From contig CALHCF010000010.1 in assembly GCA_937930635.1 (NCBI GenBank), positions 1 through 64,000 of the forward strand: a DNA stretch of 64,000 bases, in the 5' to 3' direction. Position 1 is the stretch's first letter. The number at the start of each line of letters is the position of its first letter. The DNA comes from an uncultured Rhizobiaceae group bacterium. Lineage in GTDB: Bacteria > Pseudomonadota > Alphaproteobacteria > Rhizobiales > Rhizobiaceae. The notes under the pieces were generated by a model. The model was not told the origin of the DNA. It saw only the letters and a list, made by a program, of their open reading frames with translations, and made no database searches. Positions 9,426-19,882 of the stretch are shown here, one piece after another. The position numbers and the translations under genes were made by a program.

Positions 9426-10016
9426 ATGTTTACCGGGATCGTCACTGATATTGGCCTTGTCGAGAAAATCGAAAAACTCCCACAGGGCGTGAAGCTGACT
9501 ATTGCAACCAGCTATGACACTTCAACAATCGCCATTGGTGCTTCGATTGCCCATGATGGCGTTTGCCTGACCGTTGTTGCAAAGGATGCGACAACCTATG
9601 ACGTTGAAGCCTGGGAGGAGGCGCTGCGCCTCACCTCAGCCGGGCAGTGGGCTGTCGGAACACGCCTTAATCTTGAACGCGCACTGAAGGTTGGCGATGA
9701 ACTGGGAGGACACATCGTGTCCGGCCATGTTGATGGCATGGCCGAGATTATCGCGACAGTGGCGGAAGGGGACGCCGTGCGCTACCGGCTGCGGGCCCCT
9801 GAGAATCTGGCGCGTTTCATTGCGCCCAAGGGATCGGTGGCCCTTAACGGGACGTCGCTGACCGTGAATGAGGTGGACGGTGTTGTGTTTGACGTATTGC
9901 TTATTCGCCATTCCCAAACAGTGACAACCTGGGGGGACGCAAAAACCGGAGATCGGGTCAATATCGAAATCGATACGATGGCCCGTTATGCGGCCCGGCT
10001 TGCTGAGTTTTCGTAA
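9426..10016 (+). CDS. ribE: Riboflavin synthase (alpha chain)
   Basis: Dismutates two 6,7-dimethyl-8-ribityllumazine molecules to riboflavin, the last step of the pathway. The 196-residue protein starts with the family signature MFTGIVTDIG and shows the internal duplication of lumazine-binding folds: GASIAHDGVCLTVV in the first half and GSVALNGTSLTVN in the second. SGHVDGMAEI near residue 100 is the conserved linker region. It begins two bases after ribD. The gap to ribH is 91 bp and contains no ORF; in some alphaproteobacteria ribBA sits between ribE and ribH, but it is absent here. Confidence 0.96.
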   Translation: MFTGIVTDIGLVEKIEKLPQGVKLTIATSYDTSTIAIGASIAHDGVCLTVVAKDATTYDVEAWEEALRLTSAGQWAVGTRLNLERALKVGDELGGHIVSGHVDGMAEIIATVAEGDAVRYRLRAPENLARFIAPKGSVALNGTSLTVNEVDGVVFDVLLIRHSQTVTTWGDAKTGDRVNIEIDTMARYAARLAEFS

Positions 10017-10107
10017 AGGCGAGGCCGGTTTGGCAATTTGCTCTTGTCTTGGCCGCAACGCCGTGTTTTGTGCCCACAATTGACTGCTCAATGGTGTTGA
10101 ATTCGAT

Positions 10108-10575
10108 ATGCCGCATATTCTCATAATCAACGCTCCTTACTATGAGCACATCGCCAAAGCGCTGGAAGAGGGCGCGCAAACAGTGCTCAAAAGCGCAGGC
10201 GCGACTTGGGACACGGTCAACGTGCCGGGCGTCCTGGAAATCCCGGCTACCGTTTCGATGGCGCTTGAGGGAATGGATCGTGGCGGCAAATTTTACGATG
10301 GATTTGTGACGCTGGGATGTGTCATCCGTGGTGAAACCACGCATTACGACATCGTTGCATTTGAATCTGCCCGTGCGATCATGGAACTGACGGTTGCCGA
10401 ATGCCTGGCGCTGGGCAATGGAATCCAAACGGTGGAGAATGAAGCGCAGGCCCTTGCCCGTGCCCGCAAGGAAGAGCTGGACAAGGGCGGTCATGCTGCT
10501 CAAGCCGCCCTTGATATGATCAAACTGCGTGAGACGCTTATACCGGCCACAAAGCCCGGCAATCATCATGTCTAA
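10108..10575 (+). CDS. ribH: 6,7-dimethyl-8-ribityllumazine synthase
   Basis: Condenses the RibD-pathway pyrimidine with 3,4-dihydroxy-2-butanone 4-phosphate to make lumazine. The 155-residue product has the conserved [18 protein letters not shown] segment, including the active-site histidine, and [12 protein letters not shown], which binds the ribityl chain. The length is typical. No strong ribosome-binding site precedes the ATG at 10108. The last codons overlap the start of nusB (ATG at 10568), which couples ribH to nusB as in many proteobacteria. Confidence 0.95.
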   Translation: MPHILIINAPYYEHIAKALEEGAQTVLKSAGATWDTVNVPGVLEIPATVSMALEGMDRGGKFYDGFVTLGCVIRGETTHYDIVAFESARAIMELTVAECLALGNGIQTVENEAQALARARKEELDKGGHAAQAALDMIKLRETLIPATKPGNHHV

Positions 10576-11074
10576 ACCGGCCAACAAGCGTGGAGCGGCC
10601 CGCCTGTCGGCTGTTCAGGCTCTCTATCAGATGGATATTGGCGGAGCCGGTCTGATGGACACGGTTGCAGAATATGAGAATTTTCGCCTGGGTCGCGAGA
10701 TCGACGGTGAGACATATCTTGAGGCCGATCCGTCCTGGTTTCGCGGTATTGTCGCGGGTGTGGTGCGCGACCAAAAAACCATCGACCCGATAATTCACGA
10801 AGCCCTGACCGACGATTGGCCGCTGTCGCGTATTGATTCCACCTTACGCGCGACACTGCGTGCTGCCGTGTTTGAACTGGCAAACCGCAAGGATGTGGCC
10901 GCCAGGGTTGTTGTTTCGGAATATGTTGAGGTTGCCAAAGCCTTCTTTGAGGGCGACGAACCCAAAATGGTGAACGGAGTTCTTGACCGGATCGCGCGTC
11001 AAATGCGCGAAGGTGAGCTTCCGCCGCAAAAACAGGGTGCGGAAAGCGCAGATACCGATGGCGCGCAAGGCTGA
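10568..11074 (+). CDS. nusB: Transcription antitermination protein NusB
   Basis: A 168-residue all-helical RNA-binding protein of the NusB/NusE complex that prevents premature termination in rRNA operons. The N-terminus [20 protein letters not shown] is the family's conserved opening. [30 protein letters not shown] near residues 100-130 is the conserved C-terminal core, and [11 protein letters not shown] closes the fold. The ATG at 10568 is preferred because it begins just before the conserved helix; it overlaps ribH by eight bases. The 3' end overlaps thiL by 17 bases, so ribH, nusB and thiL form a tightly packed unit. Confidence 0.95.
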   Translation: MSKPANKRGAARLSAVQALYQMDIGGAGLMDTVAEYENFRLGREIDGETYLEADPSWFRGIVAGVVRDQKTIDPIIHEALTDDWPLSRIDSTLRATLRAAVFELANRKDVAARVVVSEYVEVAKAFFEGDEPKMVNGVLDRIARQMREGELPPQKQGAESADTDGAQG

Positions 11075-12068
11075 GCCGTCCCGCTCCGGCGAATTTGACC
11101 TGATTGCCCGTTTTTTTGCGCCGCTGGCCGGTGAGGAGGCTTTTGATCTCAGGGATGACGCCGCGCTGCTGAAGTGCCGGCCGGGCCATGATCTGGTCAT
11201 GACCCAGGACGCGATCTTTCAGGGTGTTCATTTCTTTGACGATGAGCCGCTTGATTTTGTTGGGCGGCGGGCGCTTCGGGTCAACGTGTCTGATCTGGTG
11301 GCGAAGGGAGCAACACCCTTGACCTATTCGCTGGCGCTGGGCGTGCCGGACTGGATGACAGACGAGCACTTTGAAGCGCTGGCACAGGGCCTGCAAGAAG
11401 ATCAGAACCATTACGCAATAACCCTGAGCGGCGGGGATACTTATCGCACCGATGGCAAGTTGGCACTGGCTGTGACGATGATCGGTGAACTGAAGCAGGG
11501 CCGCTATGTCAGCCGGTTGGGAGCAAAGGCCGATGACCTCGTCGCGGTTTCTGGAACGATCGGGGATGCGGCTCTTGGGCTGAACCTACGCCAGCACAAG
11601 GCCCGGATTGACGATGATATCGACCGTCAGTGGCTGGTGAACCGCCAGCAATTGCCGTCCCCTCCCAATGGCCTGCAAAGCGTAATAAACGACTTTGCGA
11701 CGGCTTCCATGGACGTGTCTGACGGTCTTGTCGGTGATCTTGGGAAATTGTGTCGTGCGTCTGGCGTGGGTGCTGAACTGGAGGAAGCGGATATTCCACA
11801 ATCACCGCAGGCGATGGCCTTTCTCAATCAGCATCCAGACAAACAGCGGCTGGACTTGCGCAAGGAAATGCTGACGGGAGGGGATGACTATCAGGTGCTC
11901 TTCACCGTTTCTCCCAAGCAATGGGAGGAATGCCGTAAAGCGGCTGAAGACAAGAGTATTTCAACGACGATAATTGGAAAAATCCTGCCCGATGTCGATG
12001 CAGGCGTTGTTGTAAGGCGTGACGGTGTGCCATGGTCTTTTGCAACAGACTCGTACTCCCATTTTTAA
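11058..12068 (+). CDS. thiL: Thiamine-monophosphate kinase
   Basis: Phosphorylates thiamine monophosphate to thiamine diphosphate, the last step of cofactor synthesis. The 336-residue protein has the AIR-synthase-like fold: [12 protein letters not shown] at the N-terminus, DLRDDAALL (metal-binding acidic residues), [13 protein letters not shown] with the conserved SDxxAxGA motif, GGDTYRTDG, and [15 protein letters not shown] near residue 220. The start MARKAEPS overlaps the end of nusB and was chosen over an upstream ATG because the conserved sequence begins immediately after it. An MFS permease gene starts four bases after the stop. Confidence 0.94.
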   Translation: MARKAEPSRSGEFDLIARFFAPLAGEEAFDLRDDAALLKCRPGHDLVMTQDAIFQGVHFFDDEPLDFVGRRALRVNVSDLVAKGATPLTYSLALGVPDWMTDEHFEALAQGLQEDQNHYAITLSGGDTYRTDGKLALAVTMIGELKQGRYVSRLGAKADDLVAVSGTIGDAALGLNLRQHKARIDDDIDRQWLVNRQQLPSPPNGLQSVINDFATASMDVSDGLVGDLGKLCRASGVGAELEEADIPQSPQAMAFLNQHPDKQRLDLRKEMLTGGDDYQVLFTVSPKQWEECRKAAEDKSISTTIIGKILPDVDAGVVVRRDGVPWSFATDSYSHF

Positions 12069-12071
12069 TCC

Positions 12072-13301
12072 GTGACAGCGATAACAACCCCCGACCCCAA
12101 TGCCTTGGCGCGCCGAAACGCGCGCCTGCTTGCCCTGGCTCAGGCATTTTGTGGTGCCGCAGCGCCGATCTCGATTGCGTTGGGCGGGCTTGTTGGCGAG
12201 TATCTTCTTGGGCCGGACAAGTCGCTCGCAACAACACCGGTGACCGGTTACAATATCGGCGTGGCACTGATGGCTCTTCCGGCAGCGATGCTGATGGCGC
12301 GGATTGGCCGAAGACTCGGTTTCATAAGCGGTGCGATGATCGGGATTTCGGGAGCGTTCTTATCCTGCTACGCGATCCTGCAGGGTAGTTTTCTGTTGTT
12401 TTGCATGGGGATGGCGCTTTCCGGGGCAGGCGGGGCCTTCACGCAGCAATATCGTTTCGCCGCTGCCGATCAGGGAACAGTGGATTTCAAGCCCAAGGCG
12501 ATATCCTGGGTGCTGGCGGGGGGGATTCTGGCTGCGGTCATCGGCCCCCAGACGGCTATCTATTTTCGCGACATGTTTGCTCCCATTGAGTTTGCCGGAG
12601 CCTATTTTGCCGGGTCTTTCCTGCTTTTTGGTGGCATCATTTTCCTGTCTTTCCTGCGCTTTGACCAGCCGATGACGCGCGAGGAGCGCCGGACTACCGA
12701 TACGGGACGTCCGCTGATGGAAATTGTGGCAAAACCGCGCTTTATCGTTTCGGTACTGTGCGCAGTTGGTGCCTATTCATTGATGTCATTTGTGATGACC
12801 GGCGCGCCGTTGGCGATGAAAATATGCGGATTTGATACCGATGAATCGACACTGGGTATCCAGTGGCATGTGATGGCGATGTTTGGACCGAGTTTTTTTA
12901 CGGGCAATCTCATTGCCCGTTTTGGCAAGGAACGAATTGTTGCCTGTGGAATGGTCCTGCTGGCTGTAAGTGCCGCGGTTGGCCTGCATGGCATTTCGTT
13001 ATTTCATTTCTATACCGCGTTGATTCTTCTGGGGGTCGGGTGGAATTTCGGTTTCATCGGCGCCACCGCCATGCTGACCGATACTTACCGGCCCGAAGAA
13101 AAGGCCAAAGCCCAGGGAGCCAATGATTTTATCCTGTTTGGCATGGTCGCATTCGGTTCCTTCATGTCGGGTCAGACACTCAACGCCTTTGAAGGCACTT
13201 TAGGCTGGGATGCAATCAACATCGTCGTTTTCCCGGTGGTGGTTACGTGCCTGATTGCGATTCTGTGGCTTCAGATGAGGACGTCCGCGAAGACCGCATA
13301 A
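12072..13301 (+). CDS. Major facilitator superfamily transporter
   Basis: A 409-residue, 12-helix permease. Hydrophobic segments alternate with short loops through its whole length. The loop ARIGRRLGF near residue 80 corresponds to the conserved RxGRR element between helices 2 and 3, and MTREERRTTDTG is the central cytoplasmic loop. The start is a GTG four bases after the thiL stop, so translation is probably coupled. The glycine-rich segments near residues 110-120 and 145-160 are typical of MFS. Substrate and direction are not readable. The thiL linkage does not by itself show thiamine transport. Confidence 0.87.
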   Translation: MTAITTPDPNALARRNARLLALAQAFCGAAAPISIALGGLVGEYLLGPDKSLATTPVTGYNIGVALMALPAAMLMARIGRRLGFISGAMIGISGAFLSCYAILQGSFLLFCMGMALSGAGGAFTQQYRFAAADQGTVDFKPKAISWVLAGGILAAVIGPQTAIYFRDMFAPIEFAGAYFAGSFLLFGGIIFLSFLRFDQPMTREERRTTDTGRPLMEIVAKPRFIVSVLCAVGAYSLMSFVMTGAPLAMKICGFDTDESTLGIQWHVMAMFGPSFFTGNLIARFGKERIVACGMVLLAVSAAVGLHGISLFHFYTALILLGVGWNFGFIGATAMLTDTYRPEEKAKAQGANDFILFGMVAFGSFMSGQTLNAFEGTLGWDAINIVVFPVVVTCLIAILWLQMRTSAKTA

Positions 13302-13345
13302 ATGTCAAAACGTGGGTGAAAATGAAGCAATTGGTGAACAAAACC

Positions 13346-13373
13346 TTGACCTTTTCGCATTCCTGAGTAGGTT
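13346..13373 (+). promoter_or_regulatory. Candidate sigma-70 promoter upstream of hppA
   Basis: TTGACC, a 16-base spacer and TAGGTT lie in the 189-bp gap between the MFS gene and hppA, about 118 bp before the hppA ATG. The match is reasonable but was found by eye. Confidence 0.3.
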
Positions 13374-13490
13374 CCGCGCCATCAGCGGCAAGGCGTTAGT
13401 CTTTCTGCTTGTGCAAACGTTCTGCGCTACCCGGCCAAATTCCGAAGCGGGATATCAGGACATATTTACACACATGGGGAAATCGAGGAC

Positions 13491-15629
13491 ATGACACCTC
13501 TTTATCTTGCAATCTTTTGCGGAGCGCTTTCGATTGTCTATGCCATTTGGGCAAGCCGCTCGGTGATGAATGCTGATGCGGGCAATGCCCGGATGCAGGA
13601 AATTGCCGGAGCCATTCAGGAAGGCGCGACCGCCTATCTCTCACGTCAGTATATGACCATCGCCATTGTTGGCGTTGTCGTATTTGTAATTGCCTGGTTG
13701 CTGCTGGGAGCCATTGCGGCTGTCGGTTTTGCCATTGGCGCTATCCTTTCCGGTGTTGCCGGTTTTATCGGTATGCTGGTTTCGGTTCGCGCGAATGTGC
13801 GCACCGCTCAGGCTTCAAGCCAGAGCCTTGGAGCCGGACTTGAAGTTGCCTTCAAATCGGGCGCAGTCACCGGCCTTCTGGTCGCTGGTCTGGCTCTGCT
13901 GGGCGTCTCGGTCTATTACTGGATACTGACCGGGCCGATGGGATACGCAAATACAGATCGCGTGGTGATCGATGGTCTTGTTTCGCTTGGTTTTGGTGCT
14001 TCGCTGATTTCGATTTTTGCGCGTCTGGGCGGCGGCATCTTTACCAAGGGTGCTGACGTTGGTGGCGACCTTGTGGGTAAGGTTGAAGCCGGTATCCCTG
14101 AGGATGATCCGCGCAACCCTGCGACGATTGCCGACAATGTGGGCGACAATGTTGGCGACTGCGCCGGCATGGCGGCCGACCTGTTTGAAACCTATGCGGT
14201 GACTGTTGTTGCCACCATGGTTCTCGCGTCCATCTTTTTTGCTGGCGAAACAGCCTCTCTCCTGATGCTCCTGCCGCTGGTTATCGGTGGTGTCTGCGTC
14301 ATAACGTCGATCATCGGGACATTCTTCGTACGCCTTGGTGCCAACAACTCGATCATGGGCGCGCTGTATAAGGGCTTTGTTGCCACAGCGGTCCTTTCAG
14401 CGGTTGCCTTCGCGGCCCTTATCTGGGGCTGGGTCGGTGGTTCAACCGAGTTCTCCGCGTCAAACGGTTCAAGCTTTACCGGAGCGGATCTGTTCTGGTG
14501 CATGATTGCCGGCCTGGTAATCACTGGCCTGATCATCTGGGTGACCGAATACTATACGGGCGTTGAATACCGCCCTGTGCGGTCCATTGCACAGGCCTCT
14601 GTGACGGGTCACGGAACCAATGTGATCCAGGGCCTTGCGGTATCGCTTGAAGCCTGTGCGCTTCCTGCGATCATCATCATCGTCGGTATCATCTTCACCT
14701 ATACCGTGGCCGGACTGTTCGGCATTGCCATTACCGTGACCGCTATGCTGGCGCTTGCCGGTTTTGTGGTGGCGCTTGATGCCTTTGGTCCCGTGACGGA
14801 CAATGCCGGTGGTATTGCTGAAATGGCTGAACTTCCGCCGGAAGTGCGTTCCACCACGGATGCGCTCGACGCTGTTGGCAATACGACAAAAGCCGTTACC
14901 AAGGGATACGCGATCGGTTCTGCCGGTCTTGGTGCCCTGGTGCTGTTTGCAGCCTATACGGAAGATCTGAAATTCTTCTCCAAGGATGCGGTAGAAGGTT
15001 CTGTGTTCTTCGGTATCAATGCTGACACGCTGTTCAACTTGTCCAACCCCTACGTTGTGGCTGGTCTGTTGTTCGGTGGTCTGCTGCCTTACCTGTTTAG
15101 TGGCATGTCCATGACGGCTGTTGGACGGGCAGGTGGCGCTGTTGTTGAAGAAGTTCGCCGCCAGTTCAAGGCCGATCCCGGCATTATGGAAGGTACGTCC
15201 AAGCCCGATTATGCTCGTGCGGTGGACATGCTGACCCGTGCAGCCATCAAGGAAATGATTGTTCCTTCGCTGCTGCCCGTGTTGTCACCGATTGTGGTGT
15301 TCTTCCTGGTCAAGTGGATTTCCGGCCCTGCCGATGCGTTTGCTGCGCTGGGTGCCATGCTGCTTGGTGTTATTGTGACCGGCTTCTACGTCGCCGTTTC
15401 CATGACCGCCGGTGGTGGTGCCTGGGACAACGCCAAGAAATCCTTTGAAGACGGATTTGTCGACAAGGATGGCGTGAAGCACGAGAAGGGTGGCGAGGCG
15501 CACAAGGCGTCCGTGACCGGTGATACTGTTGGCGATCCCTACAAGGATACCGCAGGTCCAGCGGTTAACCCGATGATCAAGATCACCAACATCGTGGCTC
15601 TGCTGCTGTTGGCTGTTCTGGCTCACTGA
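13491..15629 (+). CDS. hppA: Membrane-bound proton-translocating pyrophosphatase, K+-independent type
   Basis: Hydrolyses pyrophosphate and pumps protons across the inner membrane. At 712 residues with about 16 hydrophobic helices it matches the family. The pyrophosphate/magnesium site is visible as [21 protein letters not shown] followed by [13 protein letters not shown] near residues 190-225, and again at the C-terminal end as [17 protein letters not shown]. The diagnostic segment [10 protein letters not shown] near residue 466 has lysine where potassium-requiring enzymes have alanine and threonine three residues later, which places it in the potassium-independent class. It stands alone behind its own candidate promoter and ends in a strong terminator. 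Confidence 0.96.
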   Translation: MTPLYLAIFCGALSIVYAIWASRSVMNADAGNARMQEIAGAIQEGATAYLSRQYMTIAIVGVVVFVIAWLLLGAIAAVGFAIGAILSGVAGFIGMLVSVRANVRTAQASSQSLGAGLEVAFKSGAVTGLLVAGLALLGVSVYYWILTGPMGYANTDRVVIDGLVSLGFGASLISIFARLGGGIFTKGADVGGDLVGKVEAGIPEDDPRNPATIADNVGDNVGDCAGMAADLFETYAVTVVATMVLASIFFAGETASLLMLLPLVIGGVCVITSIIGTFFVRLGANNSIMGALYKGFVATAVLSAVAFAALIWGWVGGSTEFSASNGSSFTGADLFWCMIAGLVITGLIIWVTEYYTGVEYRPVRSIAQASVTGHGTNVIQGLAVSLEACALPAIIIIVGIIFTYTVAGLFGIAITVTAMLALAGFVVALDAFGPVTDNAGGIAEMAELPPEVRSTTDALDAVGNTTKAVTKGYAIGSAGLGALVLFAAYTEDLKFFSKDAVEGSVFFGINADTLFNLSNPYVVAGLLFGGLLPYLFSGMSMTAVGRAGGAVVEEVRRQFKADPGIMEGTSKPDYARAVDMLTRAAIKEMIVPSLLPVLSPIVVFFLVKWISGPADAFAALGAMLLGVIVTGFYVAVSMTAGGGAWDNAKKSFEDGFVDKDGVKHEKGGEAHKASVTGDTVGDPYKDTAGPAVNPMIKITNIVALLLLAVLAH

Positions 15630-15671
15630 TTGCAGTCACAATCTGCAAACAAAGCAGTCTAAAAACAAAAA

Positions 15672-15708
15672 AAGGCCCCGTGGTTGTCTCAACCGCGGGG
15701 CCTTTTTT
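15672..15708. terminator. Bidirectional rho-independent terminator between hppA and the BamE-like gene
   Basis: An A-rich start, AGGCCCCGTGGTTG, a three-base loop, then CAACCGCGGGGCCT running into six Ts. The stem is about 18 bp with one G-T pair. It carries A/T tracts on both sides, so it can serve hppA on the plus strand and the convergent bamE-like gene on the minus strand. Confidence 0.9.
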
Positions 15709-15769
15709 ATGAGATTACAAAGTCGAAATGAACAAGGCGTCTTTATTAAAGTCGCAAAGAAGGGTCGTC

Positions 15770-16276
15770 TTATCGCCGCTGACCTGACGAACTGCCGGTC
15801 CCAAACGGGTTAGCAACCGAGCCGGCTGCACCAAGAAGCTGTCCAATAAAGCTCAGATCAGCACCGCCGGTTGGCGTCACGCGCCCTACAAAGTCAAAGA
15901 CCTTTCCGTCTTTCAGCCCGTAATTGGCAATCCGGTCCACAGTGCCTTCATCATTTAGATAAATCGCCAATACGCGCTGATCGATGACGGAAGGTTGCAT
16001 GAAAGCGACCGGCCGCGCTTTTTTCTGACTGATATAGTAGAAAGACTCGGTTCCGCTTTCTTCCTTCACTGTGGTTGACGGAGTGCCCAGCGACAACAAA
16101 ACCTGCTCGCGCGAAGACCCTTCAGGAACCAGCGCCAGTGTTTCCTCACTGACCTGATGGCCGTGTGAGATCACCTCGGATGTCCCGCTGCATGCTGTCA
16201 GCGCAAGCGGAAGACACACTGCCATCGCCAATGTGCGCACTCGTATCTGCGTCATGGTTTTTATTTGAGATGTCAT
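15770..16276 (-). CDS. bamE: Outer membrane assembly lipoprotein, BamE/SmpA-OmlA family
   Basis: A 168-residue lipoprotein. The signal peptide ends in a lipobox (LPLALTAC, with Cys near residue 29), so the mature protein is lipid-anchored, presumably in the outer membrane. The SmpA/OmlA fold is visible as VPEGSSREQVLLSLGTPSTT, the conserved helix-turn of BamE, followed by the beta-rich AFMQPSVIDQRVLAIYLNDEGTVDRIANYGLKDG. BamE is the small accessory protein of the beta-barrel assembly machine. The ATG at 16276 is preferred because GGGGAAT lies upstream; another ATG seven codons downstream lacks a ribosome-binding site. It is divergent from the cytochrome bc1 assembly gene, a common alphaproteobacterial arrangement. 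Confidence 0.85.
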   Translation of the reverse strand: MTSQIKTMTQIRVRTLAMAVCLPLALTACSGTSEVISHGHQVSEETLALVPEGSSREQVLLSLGTPSTTVKEESGTESFYYISQKKARPVAFMQPSVIDQRVLAIYLNDEGTVDRIANYGLKDGKVFDFVGRVTPTGGADLSFIGQLLGAAGSVANPFGTGSSSGQRR

Positions 16277-16418
16277 TGCTCTGAATTCCCCGAAATAACC
16301 CACATCATATCTGCTTCGGTGCCCCAACACCCCCACAACAGTTGCAAGCAACCGCATAACATTCTAAGGCCAGAAAAGGCCACATATTTGCTTATCACTT
16401 TTAACCGGTTCCACCGAC

Positions 16419-16964
16419 ATGTTCAAAGCCCTGTTTGGCCGTAAAAGCGATTTTGCCAATGCACAATCTCTTTATGGCGCGGTTGTGGCGCGCGCCAGAC
16501 AACCCCATTTCTATGATAAAATGGGTGTCCCGGACACATTTGATGGGCGTTTCGAGATGATGACCCTGCATCTTTATCTGCTTGTCCACCGTCTGAGAGA
16601 TGAAACACCGGACAAGCGCAGGCTCTCGCAACAGGTTTTCGACCTGTTTATTGAAGATATGGACCGTGGGCTTCGCGAAGCCGGTGTCGGCGATCAGACC
16701 GTTCCCAAGCGCATCAAGAAAATGACACGGGTGTTTTATGGCCGCGCCGGAGCCTATGATGAAGTTCTGGCACTGGATGGAGACCAGCAGACGGCAATGG
16801 AAGACGTTATGCAGCGCAATCTGTTTCCTGAACAAGACGAACCAGGCGGCTACCGGGACCTGGCCGAATATGCGTTGCGTGAGGCTGAGATACTGGCGGC
16901 GATACCTGTCGATGATATGATAAAGCACGGTCTGCTGTTTGCCGATCCGTTTCCAAAGATGTGA
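16419..16964 (+). CDS. Ubiquinol-cytochrome c chaperone family protein (UQCC1/CBP3-like)
   Basis: A 181-residue soluble protein with the family signature LYGAVVARARQPHFYDKMGVPDTFDGRFEMM near residues 17-47, then HLYLLVHRLRD and VFDLFIEDMDRGLREAGVGD. Relatives of yeast CBP3 help assemble the cytochrome bc1 complex. In alphaproteobacteria this gene usually lies between a bamE-like gene and a DUF177 gene, as here. The DUF177 gene starts nine bases after its stop, so the two are probably co-transcribed. Its C-terminal half is less conserved and carries no obvious catalytic site. Confidence 0.9.
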   Translation: MFKALFGRKSDFANAQSLYGAVVARARQPHFYDKMGVPDTFDGRFEMMTLHLYLLVHRLRDETPDKRRLSQQVFDLFIEDMDRGLREAGVGDQTVPKRIKKMTRVFYGRAGAYDEVLALDGDQQTAMEDVMQRNLFPEQDEPGGYRDLAEYALREAEILAAIPVDDMIKHGLLFADPFPKM

Positions 16965-16973
16965 GGGCAATTC

Positions 16974-17525
16974 ATGAATATTGAAGATGATCTTCCTTTT
17001 TCCCTGCCTGTGAATGTGAGAACGCTTCCTGCCAAAGGACGTATCGAGACCTACACGGCAAAGCAGGATGTCTGCGCCAACATCGCCGCCGCCTATGACC
17101 TGGTGTCGATTGAACACTTCAAGGCTGAGGCGACACTGACGCCTTGGAAACGCGATGGCGTGAAGGCAAGCGGATGGGTGAAGGCCGATTATAAACAGCC
17201 CTGCGCGGCTTTAGGGGAGCCGTTGGAACAGCATATGGATGAAGCGTTTGATCTTGTCTTCCTGCCGGAAGGGTCGCGTCTTATCCGTCCGCCGGGCAAT
17301 GACGATGGCGAGCTGGTTTTTGACCCTCTGGCGGATGACCTGCCGGACACATTTTCTGGTGATTCTATCGACCTGGCGACTGTTTGGCTGGAGTTTTTTG
17401 CGCTGGGGCTCGACCCGTTTGCCCGGGCCGAGGGGGTTGATTTCAATGCTGCGGATACGAGCGATGAAGCAGCCTCAGGCCGAGACTCACCCTTTGCTGT
17501 ACTTGAGAGTTTGAAAAAACACTGA
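16974..17525 (+). CDS. DUF177 (YceD) family protein
   Basis: A 183-residue protein with the DUF177 hallmarks: an N-terminal beta-rich part, and a central FLPEGSRL followed by an acidic tail whose FDPLADDLPDTFSGDSIDLATVWLEFFALGLDPF carries the conserved acidic helix. There is no Cys pair at the C-terminus. DUF177/YceD is implicated in 23S rRNA accumulation in some bacteria and plants and is often linked to rpmF and plsX. Here plsX follows after about 140 bp but rpmF is absent. The start follows GTGAGGGCAATTC. Confidence 0.88.
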   Translation: MNIEDDLPFSLPVNVRTLPAKGRIETYTAKQDVCANIAAAYDLVSIEHFKAEATLTPWKRDGVKASGWVKADYKQPCAALGEPLEQHMDEAFDLVFLPEGSRLIRPPGNDDGELVFDPLADDLPDTFSGDSIDLATVWLEFFALGLDPFARAEGVDFNAADTSDEAASGRDSPFAVLESLKKH

Positions 17526-17665
17526 AATGCATCTGTTTTTCGGTCGCAAGCTGGGCCGTGCTTGTATAGTTTTCGTCCAGGGGACGGTTTAAATTCAAGC
17601 GTCCGCGTGACCGTCGGTTGGTTGCGGACTCAATGGACAGAAATCAGGATCGACGTTTAGTGACA

Positions 17666-18739
17666 ATGGCCAAGACCATCACGATAGCTTTGGATGTAAT
17701 GGGGGGAGATCACGGCCCCGCCGTTGTGCTGGCTGGTGCAGAAATCTCGCGCCGGCGCTACCCCGAAATCCGCTACATCATGCATGGAGAGGAAGACGCT
17801 GTTCTGCCTGAACTCGACAAATATGACGGGTTAAAGGAAGTGTCTGTTTTCCATCATTGTGATGTTTCCATCGCGATGACAGACAAGCCCAGCCAGGCGT
17901 TGCGTCATGGCCGACGTGTTTCGGGCATGTGGAAAGCGCTTGATTCCGTCAAAAATGGCGAGGCTGACGTGATGGTGTCGGCGGGCAACACCGGGGCGCT
18001 GATGGCAATGGCGCGTTTTTGCCTGCGGATGATGCCGGGCATTGAAAGACCGGCGCTGGCTGCGGTCTGGCCCAATCTTCAGGGCGAGAGCATTGTTCTG
18101 GATGTCGGGGCGACTATTGGTGCCGATGCTGAAACCCTGGTTGATTATGCCCTGATGGGGAGCGCCATGGCCCGTGCCCTGTTCGATCTTGAAAGGCCCC
18201 GCGTTGGCTTGCTCAACATTGGCGTGGAAGAAGTGAAGGGGCTTGAAGAGATCAGAACAGCCGGCGCGCGATTGCGTGAGATTGATCTTCCCGGCCTCCA
18301 ATATGCAGGGTTTGTTGAGGGTGACGACCTCGGTAAAGGGGGGATCGATGTGGTCGTGACCGAAGGTTTTACCGGCAATATCGCATTGAAGAGCGCAGAG
18401 GGTACGGCCCGTCAGGTCGCGCAATATTTGCGCGACGCCATGTCACGCACATTGATGGCCCGCATCGGCTATTTCTTTGCCCAACAGGCTTTTTCAAGGG
18501 TGCGTGAAAAAATGGATCCGCGTAAGGTCAACGGAGGCGTGTTTCTTGGCTTGAACGGCATCGTCATAAAAAGCCATGGTGGCACGGATGGTGAAGGCTT
18601 CGCCAGCGCCATTGATGTGGGGCACAATATGGTGCGTAATTCTTTGCAGGACAAAATTGAGGCCGATCTTGAGAAGACCCGTTTCAGTGATGAGTACACC
18701 AGTCTTGAAACAATCAGCACTTCCAAAGGAGACGGTTAG
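17666..18739 (+). CDS. plsX: Phosphate acyltransferase PlsX
   Basis: Converts acyl-ACP and phosphate to acyl-phosphate, the donor for PlsY in membrane phospholipid synthesis. The 357-residue protein opens with [14 protein letters not shown], the family signature, and contains [15 protein letters not shown] near residue 100 and [17 protein letters not shown] near residue 240. The ATG at 17666 begins at the conserved [14 protein letters not shown]. Upstream in-frame ATGs at 17618 and 17633 add residues not expected in the family. fabH begins at the base after its stop, so the two are coupled. Confidence 0.95.
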   Translation: MAKTITIALDVMGGDHGPAVVLAGAEISRRRYPEIRYIMHGEEDAVLPELDKYDGLKEVSVFHHCDVSIAMTDKPSQALRHGRRVSGMWKALDSVKNGEADVMVSAGNTGALMAMARFCLRMMPGIERPALAAVWPNLQGESIVLDVGATIGADAETLVDYALMGSAMARALFDLERPRVGLLNIGVEEVKGLEEIRTAGARLREIDLPGLQYAGFVEGDDLGKGGIDVVVTEGFTGNIALKSAEGTARQVAQYLRDAMSRTLMARIGYFFAQQAFSRVREKMDPRKVNGGVFLGLNGIVIKSHGGTDGEGFASAIDVGHNMVRNSLQDKIEADLEKTRFSDEYTSLETISTSKGDG

Positions 18740-19711
18740 ATGATCCGTTCAGTTGTTGTCGGATCAGGCGCTTCAAAGCCACGCAATGTGGTCAAGAACT
18801 CTGATTTGGAAAAAAGTGTCGACACGTCGGACGAATGGATTGTCCAGCGCACCGGTATTCACCAACGCTATATCGCCGCCGAGGACGAGACGACCGCGAG
18901 CCTGGGAGAGGCTGCGGCACGCGTCGCCCTCGATGATGCCGGTCTGACGGTTGATGATATTGATCTGATCATTCTGGCAACCTCCACACCCAACAACACG
19001 TTTCCGGCAACGGCCGTAGACATTCAGCACCGCCTCGGCATGAAGCATGGCGCAGCCTTCGATATGCAGGCGGTATGCTCCGGGTTTGTATTTGCAGTGA
19101 CTACCGCTGACAGTTTTATCAAGTCCGGCCAGGCCAAGCGGGTTCTGGTTATCGGGTCGGAGACATTTTCGCGTATTCTCGACTGGGAAGACCGCACGAC
19201 ATGTGTGCTTTTTGGCGACGGCGCAGGTGCCATTGTTGTGGAAGCCCAGGAAGGCGTCGGCCTGTCAAATGACCGCGGTATTTTGACCAGCCATCTGCGT
19301 TCGGACGGGTCACATCGTGAAAAACTGTTTGTTGATGGTGGTCCGTCCACAACTCAAACCGTCGGTCATTTGCGGATGCAGGGCCGGGAGGTTTTTAAAC
19401 ATGCCGTAGCCATGATTACCGATGTCATTGAAGCCGCATTTGATGCCACCGGTCTGACAGCCGACGATATCGACTGGTTCATTCCCCATCAGGCAAACCG
19501 GCGTATTATTGATGCGTCTGCTAAGAAGTTGAACATAGATAAAAAAAAGGTCGTCATGACGGTCGACCAGCACGGAAATACATCAGCGGCCTCTATTCCA
19601 CTGGCGATTGATGTGGCAATTTCGGATGGTCGGCTCAAGAAAGGCGACCTCGTTTTACTTGAGGCAATGGGCGGAGGATTTACCTGGGGCGCCGTTCTTG
19701 TTCGTTGGTAA
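18740..19711 (+). CDS. fabH: 3-oxoacyl-ACP synthase III
   Basis: Condenses acetyl-CoA with malonyl-ACP to start fatty-acid synthesis. The 323-residue thiolase-fold protein shows the Cys-His-Asn triad: Cys in [12 protein letters not shown] (about residue 113), His in [12 protein letters not shown] (about 250) and Asn in [14 protein letters not shown] (about 280). It begins directly after the plsX stop with GGAGACGGTTAG upstream, giving the classic plsX-fabH pair. A candidate promoter for ihfA follows its stop. Confidence 0.96.
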   Translation: MIRSVVVGSGASKPRNVVKNSDLEKSVDTSDEWIVQRTGIHQRYIAAEDETTASLGEAAARVALDDAGLTVDDIDLIILATSTPNNTFPATAVDIQHRLGMKHGAAFDMQAVCSGFVFAVTTADSFIKSGQAKRVLVIGSETFSRILDWEDRTTCVLFGDGAGAIVVEAQEGVGLSNDRGILTSHLRSDGSHREKLFVDGGPSTTQTVGHLRMQGREVFKHAVAMITDVIEAAFDATGLTADDIDWFIPHQANRRIIDASAKKLNIDKKKVVMTVDQHGNTSAASIPLAIDVAISDGRLKKGDLVLLEAMGGGFTWGAVLVRW

Positions 19712-19766
19712 AGACGCAATGAAATAATACGGCTTTCATGTTGGGTAATAAAAAACTACCAACCAA

Positions 19767-19795
19767 TTGACCGCTTTGAGAAAACTGCCTAATTT
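19767..19795 (+). promoter_or_regulatory. Candidate sigma-70 promoter for ihfA
   Basis: TTGACC, a 17-base spacer and TAATTT lie 88 bp before the ihfA ATG, in the 171-bp gap after fabH. It is a good match to a sigma-70 promoter with standard spacing. Confidence 0.45.
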
Positions 19796-19882
19796 CGATT
19801 TACCATGGGTCATATGCATGAGGGTGCATGTGGTAGCATCGTGCGGATGCACCGGGTATTTGTCACTATCGGGGGTGTCGAT